This document shows, piece by piece, positions 1 through 6,088 of a DNA stretch of 8,061 nucleotides; positions within the stretch are counted from its first letter, which is position 1, and every line of letters begins with the position of its first letter. Source of the DNA: Epsilonproteobacteria bacterium 4484_65 (GTDB lineage: Bacteria; Campylobacterota; Campylobacteria; Campylobacterales; Sulfurovaceae); the NCBI GenBank assembly GCA_002085305.1, contig NATJ01000069.1, positions 1 to 8,061 on the forward strand, written 5' to 3'. Below the pieces are notes generated by a model. That model was given only the letters and a program-made list of their open reading frames with translations. It was not told where the DNA came from and made no database searches. Both the position numbers and the translations under genes were made by a program.

Positions 1-23
1 TTCGAGTCCCCGCGGACCCACCA
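1..23 (+). tRNA. 3' end of a tRNA gene (partial, isotype unresolved)
   Basis: The window opens inside a tRNA. Bases 1-7 (ttcgagt) form a T-loop, 8-12 (ccccg) the 3' side of the T stem, and 13-19 (cggaccc) the 3' side of the acceptor stem. Base 20 is discriminator A and 21-23 an encoded CCA. The missing 5' acceptor strand should read GGGTCCG or a wobble variant. A73 with a C at position 70 argues against tRNA-Ala, which needs G3-U70. The acceptor resembles tRNA-Lys or tRNA-Val types, but the anticodon lies outside the window, so the isotype cannot be called. Confidence 0.85.
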
Positions 24-315
24 CTAACAAACTCCCCCTATATTACATTTATATCAATTTTATTATTCATCTACCTGATACAATTATCATCTTTTCAATT
101 CCAGATAGGCTTCACAATCGATATATCCCATTCTGATTCCAATGTAAGTAAAGTACATCTCAAGAGGGATTGATATTAATCGTATATGGAACAAAGTAAA
201 GTATCATGCACAATACAAAAAGAATTATTTATCATTTTACAAGGTATTACATGTAATCATATGTTTTTGGGTAACGAGGCATATTTAGAGAAAAAAGATT
301 TTCAAAATAACCTTA

Positions 316-327
316 TTTAGATATACT
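316..327 (+). promoter_or_regulatory. Candidate extended -10 promoter element for the 348-716 gene
   Basis: The bases tttagatatact contain a near-consensus -10 hexamer, TATACT (322-327), preceded by TTTAGA. It lies 20 bases before the start codon. There is no clear TTGACA -35, which is common in Campylobacterota, where the -10 and its upstream T-rich context dominate. The same TTTAGATA string recurs in the 3491-3847 intergenic region. It is inferred by sequence only. Confidence 0.35.
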
Positions 328-334
328 TTGAATT

Positions 335-342
335 AGAGGAGG
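335..342 (+). promoter_or_regulatory. Strong Shine-Dalgarno sequence
   Basis: The bases agaggagg sit 5 bases before the ATG at 348. This is the strongest ribosome binding site in the window. It fixes the start of the small orphan gene and is the best evidence that the gene is translated. Confidence 0.8.
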
Positions 343-347
343 AAAAC

Positions 348-716
348 ATGGGGAAAATATCATACGATCATATTCAAGAAATTCTTGACAGTTTTAGCAA
401 TAAAAATAAAGCATTGGAAACTGTGAAAAATTTGTTAGTAGCAAATGGATATACTGAGCATCATGATGAAGAGAGATTTCTATTTATTAATTCTTCAGGC
501 AGTCATACACATACAATAGATATAGACCTAAAAAAGTATGCTGAAGAAAAAAATATACAAAAAAATAGCAATACTACCAAAGTAATAGATGAGAGACTAA
601 TACAAAAAGACATGAATGATACTGCAGATATAATACTAAAATATCACAAAATGCTAGAGAAGAATATTATCACACAAGAAGTATTTGATAGCATTAAAAA
701 AGATTTCCTTAGTTGA
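348..716 (+). CDS. Small hypothetical protein with SHOCT-like C-terminus
   Basis: This is a 122-residue soluble protein of unknown function, with no signal peptide or membrane segment. Residues ~5-35 look helical. Residues 36-62 are polar with a possible two-strand hairpin (FLFINSSG, THTIDIDL), and 63-90 are a Lys/Asn-rich linker. Residues ~92-121 match the short C-terminal SHOCT-type pattern: a helix (IILKYHKMLEKN), the turn IITQEVF, and a second helix (DSIKKDFL). SHOCT modules are short helical hairpins, often fused to other domains and thought to mediate oligomerisation. The start is well supported by agaggagg at 335-342. The gene is visibly more AT-rich than the metabolic genes that follow and lies beside a tRNA, so it may be acquired or strain-specific, which is inference. 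It is convergent with gdhA. No family beyond the SHOCT resemblance is recognised. Confidence 0.75.
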   Translation: MGKISYDHIQEILDSFSNKNKALETVKNLLVANGYTEHHDEERFLFINSSGSHTHTIDIDLKKYAEEKNIQKNSNTTKVIDERLIQKDMNDTADIILKYHKMLEKNIITQEVFDSIKKDFLS

Positions 717-781
717 AATAGCTAATGTATTTTAGTAACATCATTATCTGCTGAATCAAAGAGTAGAGAATGTACACTGTA

Positions 782-803
782 CAAAAATAATCCTTCCGGA
801 TCA
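782..803 (-). terminator. Candidate intrinsic terminator of gdhA
   Basis: Read on the minus strand, TGATCC-GGAA-GGATTA forms a 6-bp stem with one G-T wobble, closed by a GNRA-type tetraloop. It is followed at once by TTTTTG. It begins 43 bases beyond the gdhA stop codon. The stem is short, so efficiency is uncertain. A wider inverted repeat (CTGTACA 777-783, TGTACAG 808-814) encloses it. Confidence 0.5.
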
Positions 804-845
804 AGTATGTACAGAGTCTTGTATGAAAAGTATTCTAGTGCAGGA

Positions 846-2030
846 TTATACACCTTCTGCGATCATCGCATCTGCAACTCTTTTAAATCCGGCGATGTTG
901 GCACCATCAACATAATTTCCTGCCACACCAAACTCTTTTGCCGTTGACGAAACATTTTCACAAATATCTTCCATTGTTGCTTTAAGTTTTGCATCAACTT
1001 CTTCAAATGTCCATTTTTGCATTGCAGCATTTTGGCTCATTTCAAAACCACTTACGGCAACACCACCTGCATTAGCTGCTTTTGCCGGAGCAAGACAGAT
1101 ATCACTTTTTAACATAATATGCACTGCATCTGTTGTAGATGGCATATTTGCACCTTCTGTCACACTGACACAACCATTTTTAATAAGATTTTTCGCATCG
1201 ACTGATGTTAACTCATTTTGGGTTGCACACGGGAAGGCTGCATAACATGGGATGTTCCATACTGCATGACCACCTTTGGGGTACTCAGAGATTGGAGTAT
1301 ACCTTGCTTCAGGATGCACTTTAATATACTCTTCCAAAGAAGCACGACGCTCAAACTTCAACTCTTTAAGTAAGGGAAGATCAACACCTCTTGCATCATA
1401 GATCATTCCTTTGGAATCTGTACATGTGACAGTAACAGCACCAAGTGCTTGAAGTTTTTCTATGGCGTGAAGCGCTACATTTCCAGAGCCGCTGACTGTA
1501 CACACTTTACCTTCTACTGTCTCTTTACCTTCTAACTCCAGCATTTTACGTGTAAAATAAACCACACCGTAGCCTGTTGCTTCAGGTCGCATGAGTGAAC
1601 CACCAAAGAAAGCTGGTTTTCCTGTTAAAACACCCTCAAAGGCTGTTGTCATTCTTTTATACTGACCAAATAGATAACCGATCTCCCGTCCACCTACACC
1701 AATATCTCCTGCAGGTACATCGATACGTGGTCCAATATGTTTATAGAGCTCTTTCATAAAGGCAGAACAGAACTTCATTACTTCAAAGTCACTTTTACCT
1801 TTAGGGTCAAAATCACTACCACCTTTGGCACCACCTAAAGGCAGACCGGTCAATGCATTTTTCAAGATCTGCTCAAATCCTAAGAATTTTAAAATACCTT
1901 CATTGACAGAGGGATGAAAGCGAAGACCGCCTTTGTATGGGCCAAGTGCATTGTTAAACTGCACTCTGTAACCGGTATTGACCTGCACTTCATTCTTATC
2001 ATCCAACCACACTACTTTAAATTTAATCAC
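846..2030 (-). CDS. gdhA: NADP-type glutamate dehydrogenase, N-terminally truncated
   Basis: This enzyme reductively aminates 2-oxoglutarate to glutamate in the cytoplasm (hexameric GDH family). From the GTG at 2030 the product is 394 residues, against ~447 for E. coli GdhA. Conserved signatures are intact: GPYKGGLRFHPSVN with substrate Lys33, FLGFEQ with Lys57, PLGGAKGGSDFDPKGKS with catalytic Lys69, DVPAGDIGVGGRE with Asp109, the Rossmann motif SGSGNVA at 180-186, and the C-terminal TEGANMP and AANAGGVA. The break is only at the 5' end. GTG 2028-2030 corresponds to E. coli Val60, and homology continues upstream in frame (RLITPDRVIKF and beyond) to about 2117. No ATG, GTG or TTG occurs there, and TAA TGA blocks the frame at 2127-2132. 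No good ribosome binding site precedes the GTG. The missing region helps subunit packing, so this may be a pseudogene or the site of a sequence error. It sits directly downstream of the flavoprotein gene. Confidence 0.85.
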   Translation of the reverse strand: MIKFKVVWLDDKNEVQVNTGYRVQFNNALGPYKGGLRFHPSVNEGILKFLGFEQILKNALTGLPLGGAKGGSDFDPKGKSDFEVMKFCSAFMKELYKHIGPRIDVPAGDIGVGGREIGYLFGQYKRMTTAFEGVLTGKPAFFGGSLMRPEATGYGVVYFTRKMLELEGKETVEGKVCTVSGSGNVALHAIEKLQALGAVTVTCTDSKGMIYDARGVDLPLLKELKFERRASLEEYIKVHPEARYTPISEYPKGGHAVWNIPCYAAFPCATQNELTSVDAKNLIKNGCVSVTEGANMPSTTDAVHIMLKSDICLAPAKAANAGGVAVSGFEMSQNAAMQKWTFEEVDAKLKATMEDICENVSSTAKEFGVAGNYVDGANIAGFKRVADAMIAEGV

Positions 2031-2117
2031 TCTGTCTGGTGTGATTAATCTTCTGATAATGGCATTTTTGGCACTCTTGTTATAGACTTCATCTGACTTA
2101 AAAAGAGGAAAAATAGA
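2031..2117 (-). other. 5' coding remnant of gdhA without a start codon
   Basis: Read on the minus strand in the gdhA frame, these bases encode SIFPLFKSDEV followed by YNKSAKNAIIRRLITPDR. This aligns with E. coli GdhA residues ~34-59 (TLWPFLEQNPKY...LLERLVEPER). The first ~33 residues of the family are absent. Immediately upstream are CTT CTT CCA and then two stops in this frame, and the DNA beyond is the end of the flavoprotein gene. The segment shows that the gdhA reading frame extended further 5' in the ancestor, and it marks the approximate breakpoint. Confidence 0.75.
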
Positions 2118-3490
2118 AAGAAGTGGTTATCAATTTTGTGGGCGATCATAGTTGCCGCCATAATGATCGGATAGTTTGTCGGTGCTGCTGTTAACATTGG
2201 TTGTGTTGCAACCTGCATGGACATTACCTGATAGATATTAAGATTGGCTTCTATCATCACTCCAATGATATTGATCATCTCTCCTGCTTCATTTCCACCA
2301 ATGACCTGTCCACCAATAATCTGCCCGCTATGGCGCATAGCGATCAGTTTAACAAACTGTTTTTGCGCTCCAGGGATGGTTGAAGGGTGGCGATTTGTAG
2401 AAGTAAACGTTCCAACAACGATGTCACCGTTTGCCGCAACTGCCTCACTCTCTGTAATCCCTGCTGATGCAAATGCCATATCTCCCACCATAGTTGAGAA
2501 AATAGCGATCGTACCGTTAAAGCCTTTAATATATTTAAAACCATAAAGTGAACTTCCTGCAATCCTTCCCTCTGCAGCAGAGGTCGAAGCCAACATTACT
2601 TTCGACGGTGCATTCGAAATAAAACTTCTTCGTGCACTACAGTCACCTACCGCAAAGATATCAGGATTTTCCGTTCTCATATACTCATTCACATTGATAC
2701 CGCCATAATGTTCGATCTTCATACCGACTTTTTGGGCTAATGTACTGTTTGGCTTATAGCCTGTTGCCAGGACTACCACCTGAGTATCAACTACTTTACC
2801 ACTCTTGAGTTGAACCCCATTGACGATATTGTCACCATTTTTATCAATAACGGCTGTAACTCTGTCATTTCCTATAAAGGTAATACCGTGTTTAAGTATG
2901 ATCTCTTCTGCCTGAATAGCAACTTCAGGGTCAAATGGACCTTTAAGGATATGTTTACTCCCACCAATAACGGTAACATTTTTGCCACTTTCTGCAAATT
3001 CCATTGCCATCTCAATACCGATAAATCCGGTACCAACAACCACAATATTATCGACATTATCGATATACGCTTTTGCTTTATCGATCAGCATTTTATTTTT
3101 TGGGACAGTAAAGACACCTTCTAACCCAAGTGAATCTTGCAGTGAAGTATGTACAAAAGGTTGTGAACCTGTTGCAAAAACAAGTTTATCAAAAGTGATC
3201 TCATTCTCATTTGAATAGGCTATTTTCTTTTCGACATTAATATCTTCTATCTTACCCAATAGTGTAGAGATACCCATCTCTTCAGCCATGCCACAAGATG
3301 CAACATTTTTTTCACTGCATCCAAGGGTTGCACCGAAGATATAAGGAATAGCACAAGGAACAAGCTGAACTTCAAATTCCCGTACGACCAGTATCTCTTT
3401 CTCAGGATAATTCATCTTGGCAGTCACTGCACACACACCACCTGCAGGGCCACCACCGATCACAAGAACATCACAATTAACTTTTTTCAT
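2045..3490 (-). CDS. FAD-dependent pyridine nucleotide-disulfide oxidoreductase (CoA-disulfide reductase/NADH oxidase-like)
   Basis: This is a cytoplasmic flavoprotein of 481 residues. The FAD-binding motif IGGGPAGG is at 11-18 and a candidate redox cysteine, Cys46, lies in VPCAIPYIFG. ATGSQP is at 106-111, the NAD(P)H-binding GTGFIG at 153-158, ATGYKP at 242-247 and the second FAD motif FAVGDC at 279-284. A dimerisation domain spans ~325-450. The single cysteine at this place in the first domain is the hallmark of the CoA-disulfide reductase, NADH oxidase and persulfide reductase group, so NAD(P)H-dependent reduction of a disulfide, persulfide or oxygen is likely. The exact substrate cannot be read. 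The start is supported by AAGGA at 3497-3501. The family-like sequence ends near residue 453 (AATMIAHKID). Residues 454-481 are an unrelated tail, translated out of frame over gdhA coding DNA, which suggests loss of the original stop codon. Confidence 0.85.
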   Translation of the reverse strand: MKKVNCDVLVIGGGPAGGVCAVTAKMNYPEKEILVVREFEVQLVPCAIPYIFGATLGCSEKNVASCGMAEEMGISTLLGKIEDINVEKKIAYSNENEITFDKLVFATGSQPFVHTSLQDSLGLEGVFTVPKNKMLIDKAKAYIDNVDNIVVVGTGFIGIEMAMEFAESGKNVTVIGGSKHILKGPFDPEVAIQAEEIILKHGITFIGNDRVTAVIDKNGDNIVNGVQLKSGKVVDTQVVVLATGYKPNSTLAQKVGMKIEHYGGINVNEYMRTENPDIFAVGDCSARRSFISNAPSKVMLASTSAAEGRIAGSSLYGFKYIKGFNGTIAIFSTMVGDMAFASAGITESEAVAANGDIVVGTFTSTNRHPSTIPGAQKQFVKLIAMRHSGQIIGGQVIGGNEAGEMINIIGVMIEANLNIYQVMSMQVATQPMLTAAPTNYPIIMAATMIAHKIDNHFFLFFLFLSQMKSITRVPKMPLSED

Positions 3491-3496
3491 CTATTT

Positions 3497-3501
3497 TCCT
3501 T
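3497..3501 (-). promoter_or_regulatory. Ribosome binding site of the flavoprotein gene
   Basis: On the minus strand AAGGA lies 6 bases before the ATG at 3490 and supports that start. A consensus-like TATAAT lies at 3508-3513 on the same strand. Transcription from it would begin inside this site, so it is a poor promoter candidate. Confidence 0.6.
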
Positions 3502-3579
3502 CGTATAATTATAATATGTCAGTATACAGAAAGAACCTATCAAACCTCTGTAATTTGTAACAAAAAGACATAATGAAAA

Positions 3580-3604
3580 AATATATCTAAAATTTAGATA
3601 CAAT
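3580..3604. promoter_or_regulatory. Palindromic divergent promoter candidate
   Basis: TATCTAAA (3584-3591) and TTTAGATA (3593-3600) form a perfect inverted repeat around one base. Read rightward it gives TTTAGATACAAT, with a -10-like TACAAT at 3599-3604 facing cls. Read leftward it gives TTTAGATATATT, with TATATT at 3580-3585 facing the flavoprotein gene. The arrangement fits two overlapping, back-to-back extended -10 promoters, or an operator. No -35 consensus is evident. Confidence 0.35.
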
Positions 3605-3847
3605 ACTACTCCTTCACTACCCACACTGCTTCAACTAACAGTGTTTCACATGAAAATACCTGCTTTAAAGATTTTCCAAGTTATATTATTTCTAATCTTT
3701 TAAGTCATCACGTAAAACTTAATCCTTATCTATCTAAAAAGAAAAACTAATGATTCGAGTCTTGCAATTTTTTGTTACTATTAGGTATCATTGTTACGTT
3801 GAATCTTCTAAATAACATTAGATACTTATTAAATTTAAAATCATTTT

Positions 3848-5284
3848 ATGAGTATAATTAAAAAGGAATCTCCCATCGAAACTACAACAGTACACTGGTT
3901 TTATGTCTATCTTGTTGTTACAGTAGGAGGAGTACTTCTCTTTTCAGCTATCGCCCATATACTCTATCAAAAACGATCACCTACGAGTATGATATCATGG
4001 ATGCTGGCTATAATTTTTATGCCATTTTTGACAGTACCTCTCTACTTTCTCATCGGAATTCGTAAAAGAGAGAATACATACACAAAAGCCACTGTCAAAC
4101 TTCACGAAGCCCATCAAGAAAATGTTCATATCTCCATCAACCCCAACAATGCTCTTAGTAGTATCTTGGAAAAGAACGGCATCCCCTCTGCGACGAAGGG
4201 TAATCGTTATGAGCTGATAACGAAAGATACCGAGGCTTATGCACGACTGATGAATGAGATAGAAAAAGCAACAGAGTCAATAGATCTGGGAACGTATGTT
4301 TTCAGTTATGATGTTACGACACAAAAGATCTTGGAAGCATTGACAAAGAGAGCAAGAGAGGGAATACGCGTACGACTGCTTCTTGATGTTGTCGGTTCAT
4401 TAGTATCCTATCTCTGGCAAAAAAACTTTCAGGCACTGCGAGATGCCGGTGGAGAAGTAGGGTTTTTTATTCCCATTATGAGCCGACCTTTTCAAAGCTA
4501 TATCAACCTGCGTAACCATCGTAAGATCTATCTCTTTGACAGGAAAAGATTACTGAGTGGAGGCATGAATCTGAGTGATGAATACTTGGGTGAAGAGAGC
4601 AGTACAAAACGTTGGGATGATATCCTTTACTATTTGGAAGGACCTGCGGTCTTTGGCTTTTATCAGATCTTTCACAATGACTGGAACTATGCAATGGGGC
4701 TGACAGATAAACTCGAAGTTCCTCTTGAAGCTGTGGAGTCGGTGGGTGAGAGTACTGTTCAAGTTGTACCTTCCGGCCCGGATATCCCCACTGATGCACT
4801 TTATGAAGCCCTACTTAATGCTATCTATACTTCCCGGAAACGTATCTGGATCGTGACACCTTATTTCGTTCCTGATGAAAATATTGTACAAGCACTCATC
4901 ATTGCTCAGCACAAGGGTATTGATGTCAAGCTCATCACACCTAAACACTCTGACAACTGGATAGCAGATCTGGGGAGAAGTCCTTATATGCGTGAACTTG
5001 ATGCTATCGGAGTGGATGTGATCTTGTATGAGGGAGAGATGCTTCATGCCAAAGCGATACTTTTTGATGATCTGGGTGGGATGGTCGGCTCTGTCAATAT
5101 CGACAATCGCAGTCTCTTTTTGAATTATGAGATCGTTACTTTTGCTTACTCTCCTCACTTTATAGAAAGTATTGAATCGTGGATGAGAGAACTGATGGAA
5201 AACTCCACACAAGGGATGAAAAAACCCACTAAACTACGCGAAGGAGTGGAAAATATGATGAAAGTCTTTGCTCCACTACTATAA
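3848..5284 (+). CDS. cls: Cardiolipin synthase, ClsA-type (phospholipase D superfamily)
   Basis: This membrane enzyme makes cardiolipin by phosphatidyl transfer, in ClsA-type enzymes between two phosphatidylglycerols. At 478 residues it matches the ClsA length (~486). Two N-terminal transmembrane segments are visible at ~18-40 and ~49-71, with the basic stretch IRKR after the second. Two catalytic HKD motifs follow: HRKIYLFD (His224, Lys226, Asp231) with downstream GGMNLSDEY, and HAKAILFD (His400, Lys402, Asp407) with downstream GSVNIDNRS. Both are complete. VTPYFVPDE at 336-344 is typical of the second PLD half. No Shine-Dalgarno stands before the ATG, so the start rests on the membrane segments fitting the family. 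The EEP gene begins 15 bases after the stop, so the two are probably cotranscribed. A ClsC- or phosphatidylserine synthase-like activity cannot be excluded from sequence alone. Confidence 0.88.
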   Translation: MSIIKKESPIETTTVHWFYVYLVVTVGGVLLFSAIAHILYQKRSPTSMISWMLAIIFMPFLTVPLYFLIGIRKRENTYTKATVKLHEAHQENVHISINPNNALSSILEKNGIPSATKGNRYELITKDTEAYARLMNEIEKATESIDLGTYVFSYDVTTQKILEALTKRAREGIRVRLLLDVVGSLVSYLWQKNFQALRDAGGEVGFFIPIMSRPFQSYINLRNHRKIYLFDRKRLLSGGMNLSDEYLGEESSTKRWDDILYYLEGPAVFGFYQIFHNDWNYAMGLTDKLEVPLEAVESVGESTVQVVPSGPDIPTDALYEALLNAIYTSRKRIWIVTPYFVPDENIVQALIIAQHKGIDVKLITPKHSDNWIADLGRSPYMRELDAIGVDVILYEGEMLHAKAILFDDLGGMVGSVNIDNRSLFLNYEIVTFAYSPHFIESIESWMRELMENSTQGMKKPTKLREGVENMMKVFAPLL

Positions 5285-5299
5285 TGGGACACCTGTACA

Positions 5300-6058
5300 A
5301 TGTTTAAGCCCTCATGCCTTCACCACTCAGCCTGTCATGACCACTGCCACACAAGTATACCAGATACTTTTGGAGTGCTTTGCTGGAATGTCTATAAAAA
5401 CAACCGAAAGAATTCAAGGTTTCAAAATTTTCTACGCACAGAGGTAGAGAGACGAATCGTTGATCTTATTCTCTTTCAGGAAGCAAGTTTCCGTGACGAT
5501 CACCATTTTGAACTACCTCATTTCTCATATGATGCGGCAGCCAATCTGGAGTTTAGAGGAGAGTTCTATGGGGTTCTAACAGCAAGCAGAATGGAGTCAA
5601 GTCATGCTAAAGCTTACCTTTCAGAGGGAAGAGAGAGCATGTTTGGACCACATAAGAGCCTACTATTAAGTGATTACGCCTTCGATGATGGCAGCTCTTT
5701 GCTTATCCTCAATGTTCATGCGATCAACTTTCGGGAAAACCAACGCTACAGCAAAGAGCTTGAACGGTTTCTTAACTTGCTTAAAGAGCATAAGGGACCT
5801 ATGATCCTTGCCGGAGATTTTAACAGCTGGAACAAGAAACGCATGGAGAAACTCCAAAAAATTACTGAGAAACTCTCCCTTACAGCAGTAAGCTTTAAGA
5901 AAACGGGTAAAGTTAAATCATTTATGGGAAAAGATCTTGATTTTGTTTTTTACCGTGGGCTGGAGTTGCTTGAAGCAGTGGTGATAGATGAACATAAACT
6001 CTCCGATCATAACCCTCTGTTCGTACGTTTCAAGAGAAAGCCGATCAAAACTCCTTAA
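5300..6058 (+). CDS. Endonuclease/exonuclease/phosphatase (EEP) family protein, YbhP-like
   Basis: This is a 252-residue Mg-dependent phosphoesterase of the DNase I/EEP fold. The active-site series is complete: CWNVYK (Asn30), LFQEAS (Glu61), NVHAINF (His140), AGDFNSW (Asp173, Asn175), LDFVFYRG (Asp214) and LSDHNPLFV (Asp236, His237). There is no signal peptide or membrane segment. Its substrate cannot be read from the motifs, and family members cleave nucleic acids, phosphoinositides or sphingomyelin. E. coli YbhP (253 residues) is encoded beside cardiolipin synthase ClsB, and the same pairing here favours a lipid-related role, which is inference. Residues 6-17 (CLHHSACHDHCH) are an odd Cys/His cluster before the domain. 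The upstream sequence lacks a good Shine-Dalgarno, and the 15-base gap after cls suggests translational coupling. A GTG at codon 26 is the only later start near the domain, but it would trim the first strand. Confidence 0.82.
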   Translation: MFKPSCLHHSACHDHCHTSIPDTFGVLCWNVYKNNRKNSRFQNFLRTEVERRIVDLILFQEASFRDDHHFELPHFSYDAAANLEFRGEFYGVLTASRMESSHAKAYLSEGRESMFGPHKSLLLSDYAFDDGSSLLILNVHAINFRENQRYSKELERFLNLLKEHKGPMILAGDFNSWNKKRMEKLQKITEKLSLTAVSFKKTGKVKSFMGKDLDFVFYRGLELLEAVVIDEHKLSDHNPLFVRFKRKPIKTP

Positions 6059-6078
6059 GTACTTTTTAGAAGTTTTGA
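6045..6078. terminator. Candidate bidirectional terminator between convergent EEP gene and glgB
   Basis: tcaaaact (6045-6052) and agttttga (6071-6078) are a perfect 8-bp inverted repeat. Further pairing inside (CT/AG, then AAG with a T-rich arm) makes a long, interrupted stem. It overlaps the EEP stop codon (6056-6058) and ends 10 bases before the glgB stop. T-runs lie within the arms rather than cleanly after the stem, so it is not a textbook intrinsic terminator. The convergent position supports a two-way role. Confidence 0.45.
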
Positions 6079-6088
6079 CCAAATAAGT

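Larger units (their letters stand above)
24..347. other. AT-rich intergenic stretch after the tRNA
   Basis: No convincing gene is seen here. It holds a 44-codon + frame (186-320) without a well-placed ribosome binding site, a 23-codon minus-strand frame (87-158) that reads like protein, and a 12-base palindrome attacatgtaat (246-257). No terminator hairpin with a T-tract follows the tRNA. The last ~30 bases carry the likely promoter and ribosome binding site of the next gene. The region could be decayed coding DNA, but this is not shown. Confidence 0.5.
3491..3847. other. Divergent intergenic region between flavoprotein and cls
   Basis: This 357-base AT-rich region has no gene I can support. 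It contains a ribosome binding site for the minus-strand gene (AAGGA, 3497-3501) and a 17-base palindrome that may hold divergent promoters (3584-3600). It also has a 6-bp inverted repeat (acactg 3623-3628, cagtgt 3639-3644) and three copies of a TTGTTAC motif (3557-3563 inverted, 3772-3778, 3791-3797). The leader to cls may be long, over 200 bases, if the palindrome promoter is used. I saw no riboswitch I could name. Confidence 0.5.

Noticed and set aside
186..320. 44-codon + strand frame ending just before the promoter of the 348-716 gene
   Set aside because: The nearest purine-rich site (163-169) is ~16 bases before the ATG, too far. Composition is like the surrounding AT-rich DNA, no family is recognised, and the frame overlaps the likely promoter of the next gene.
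427..427. Any repeat array or CRISPR in the window
   Set aside because: No regularly spaced repeat of 20 or more bases was seen anywhere in the window. The short repeats found are under 10 bases.
2201..3218. Plus-strand frames opposite the flavoprotein gene
   Set aside because: They are antisense shadows. The minus-strand gene carries all expected FAD and NAD(P)H motifs over the same span.
3508..3513. TATAAT on the minus strand as the flavoprotein promoter
   Set aside because: Although a perfect -10 match, transcription would start within the Shine-Dalgarno sequence at 3497-3501, leaving no workable leader.
3754..3761. ttcgagtc, identical to the tRNA 3' fragment at 1-8, considered as an attachment-site repeat
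   Set aside because: Identity is only 8 bases and stops at once. There is no integrase or tRNA-end duplication, and the flanking DNA does not fold as a tRNA.
4503..5212. Minus-strand frames of 70-133 codons opposite cls
   Set aside because: They are antisense to a complete cardiolipin synthase with both HKD motifs, and their translations show no domain-like pattern.
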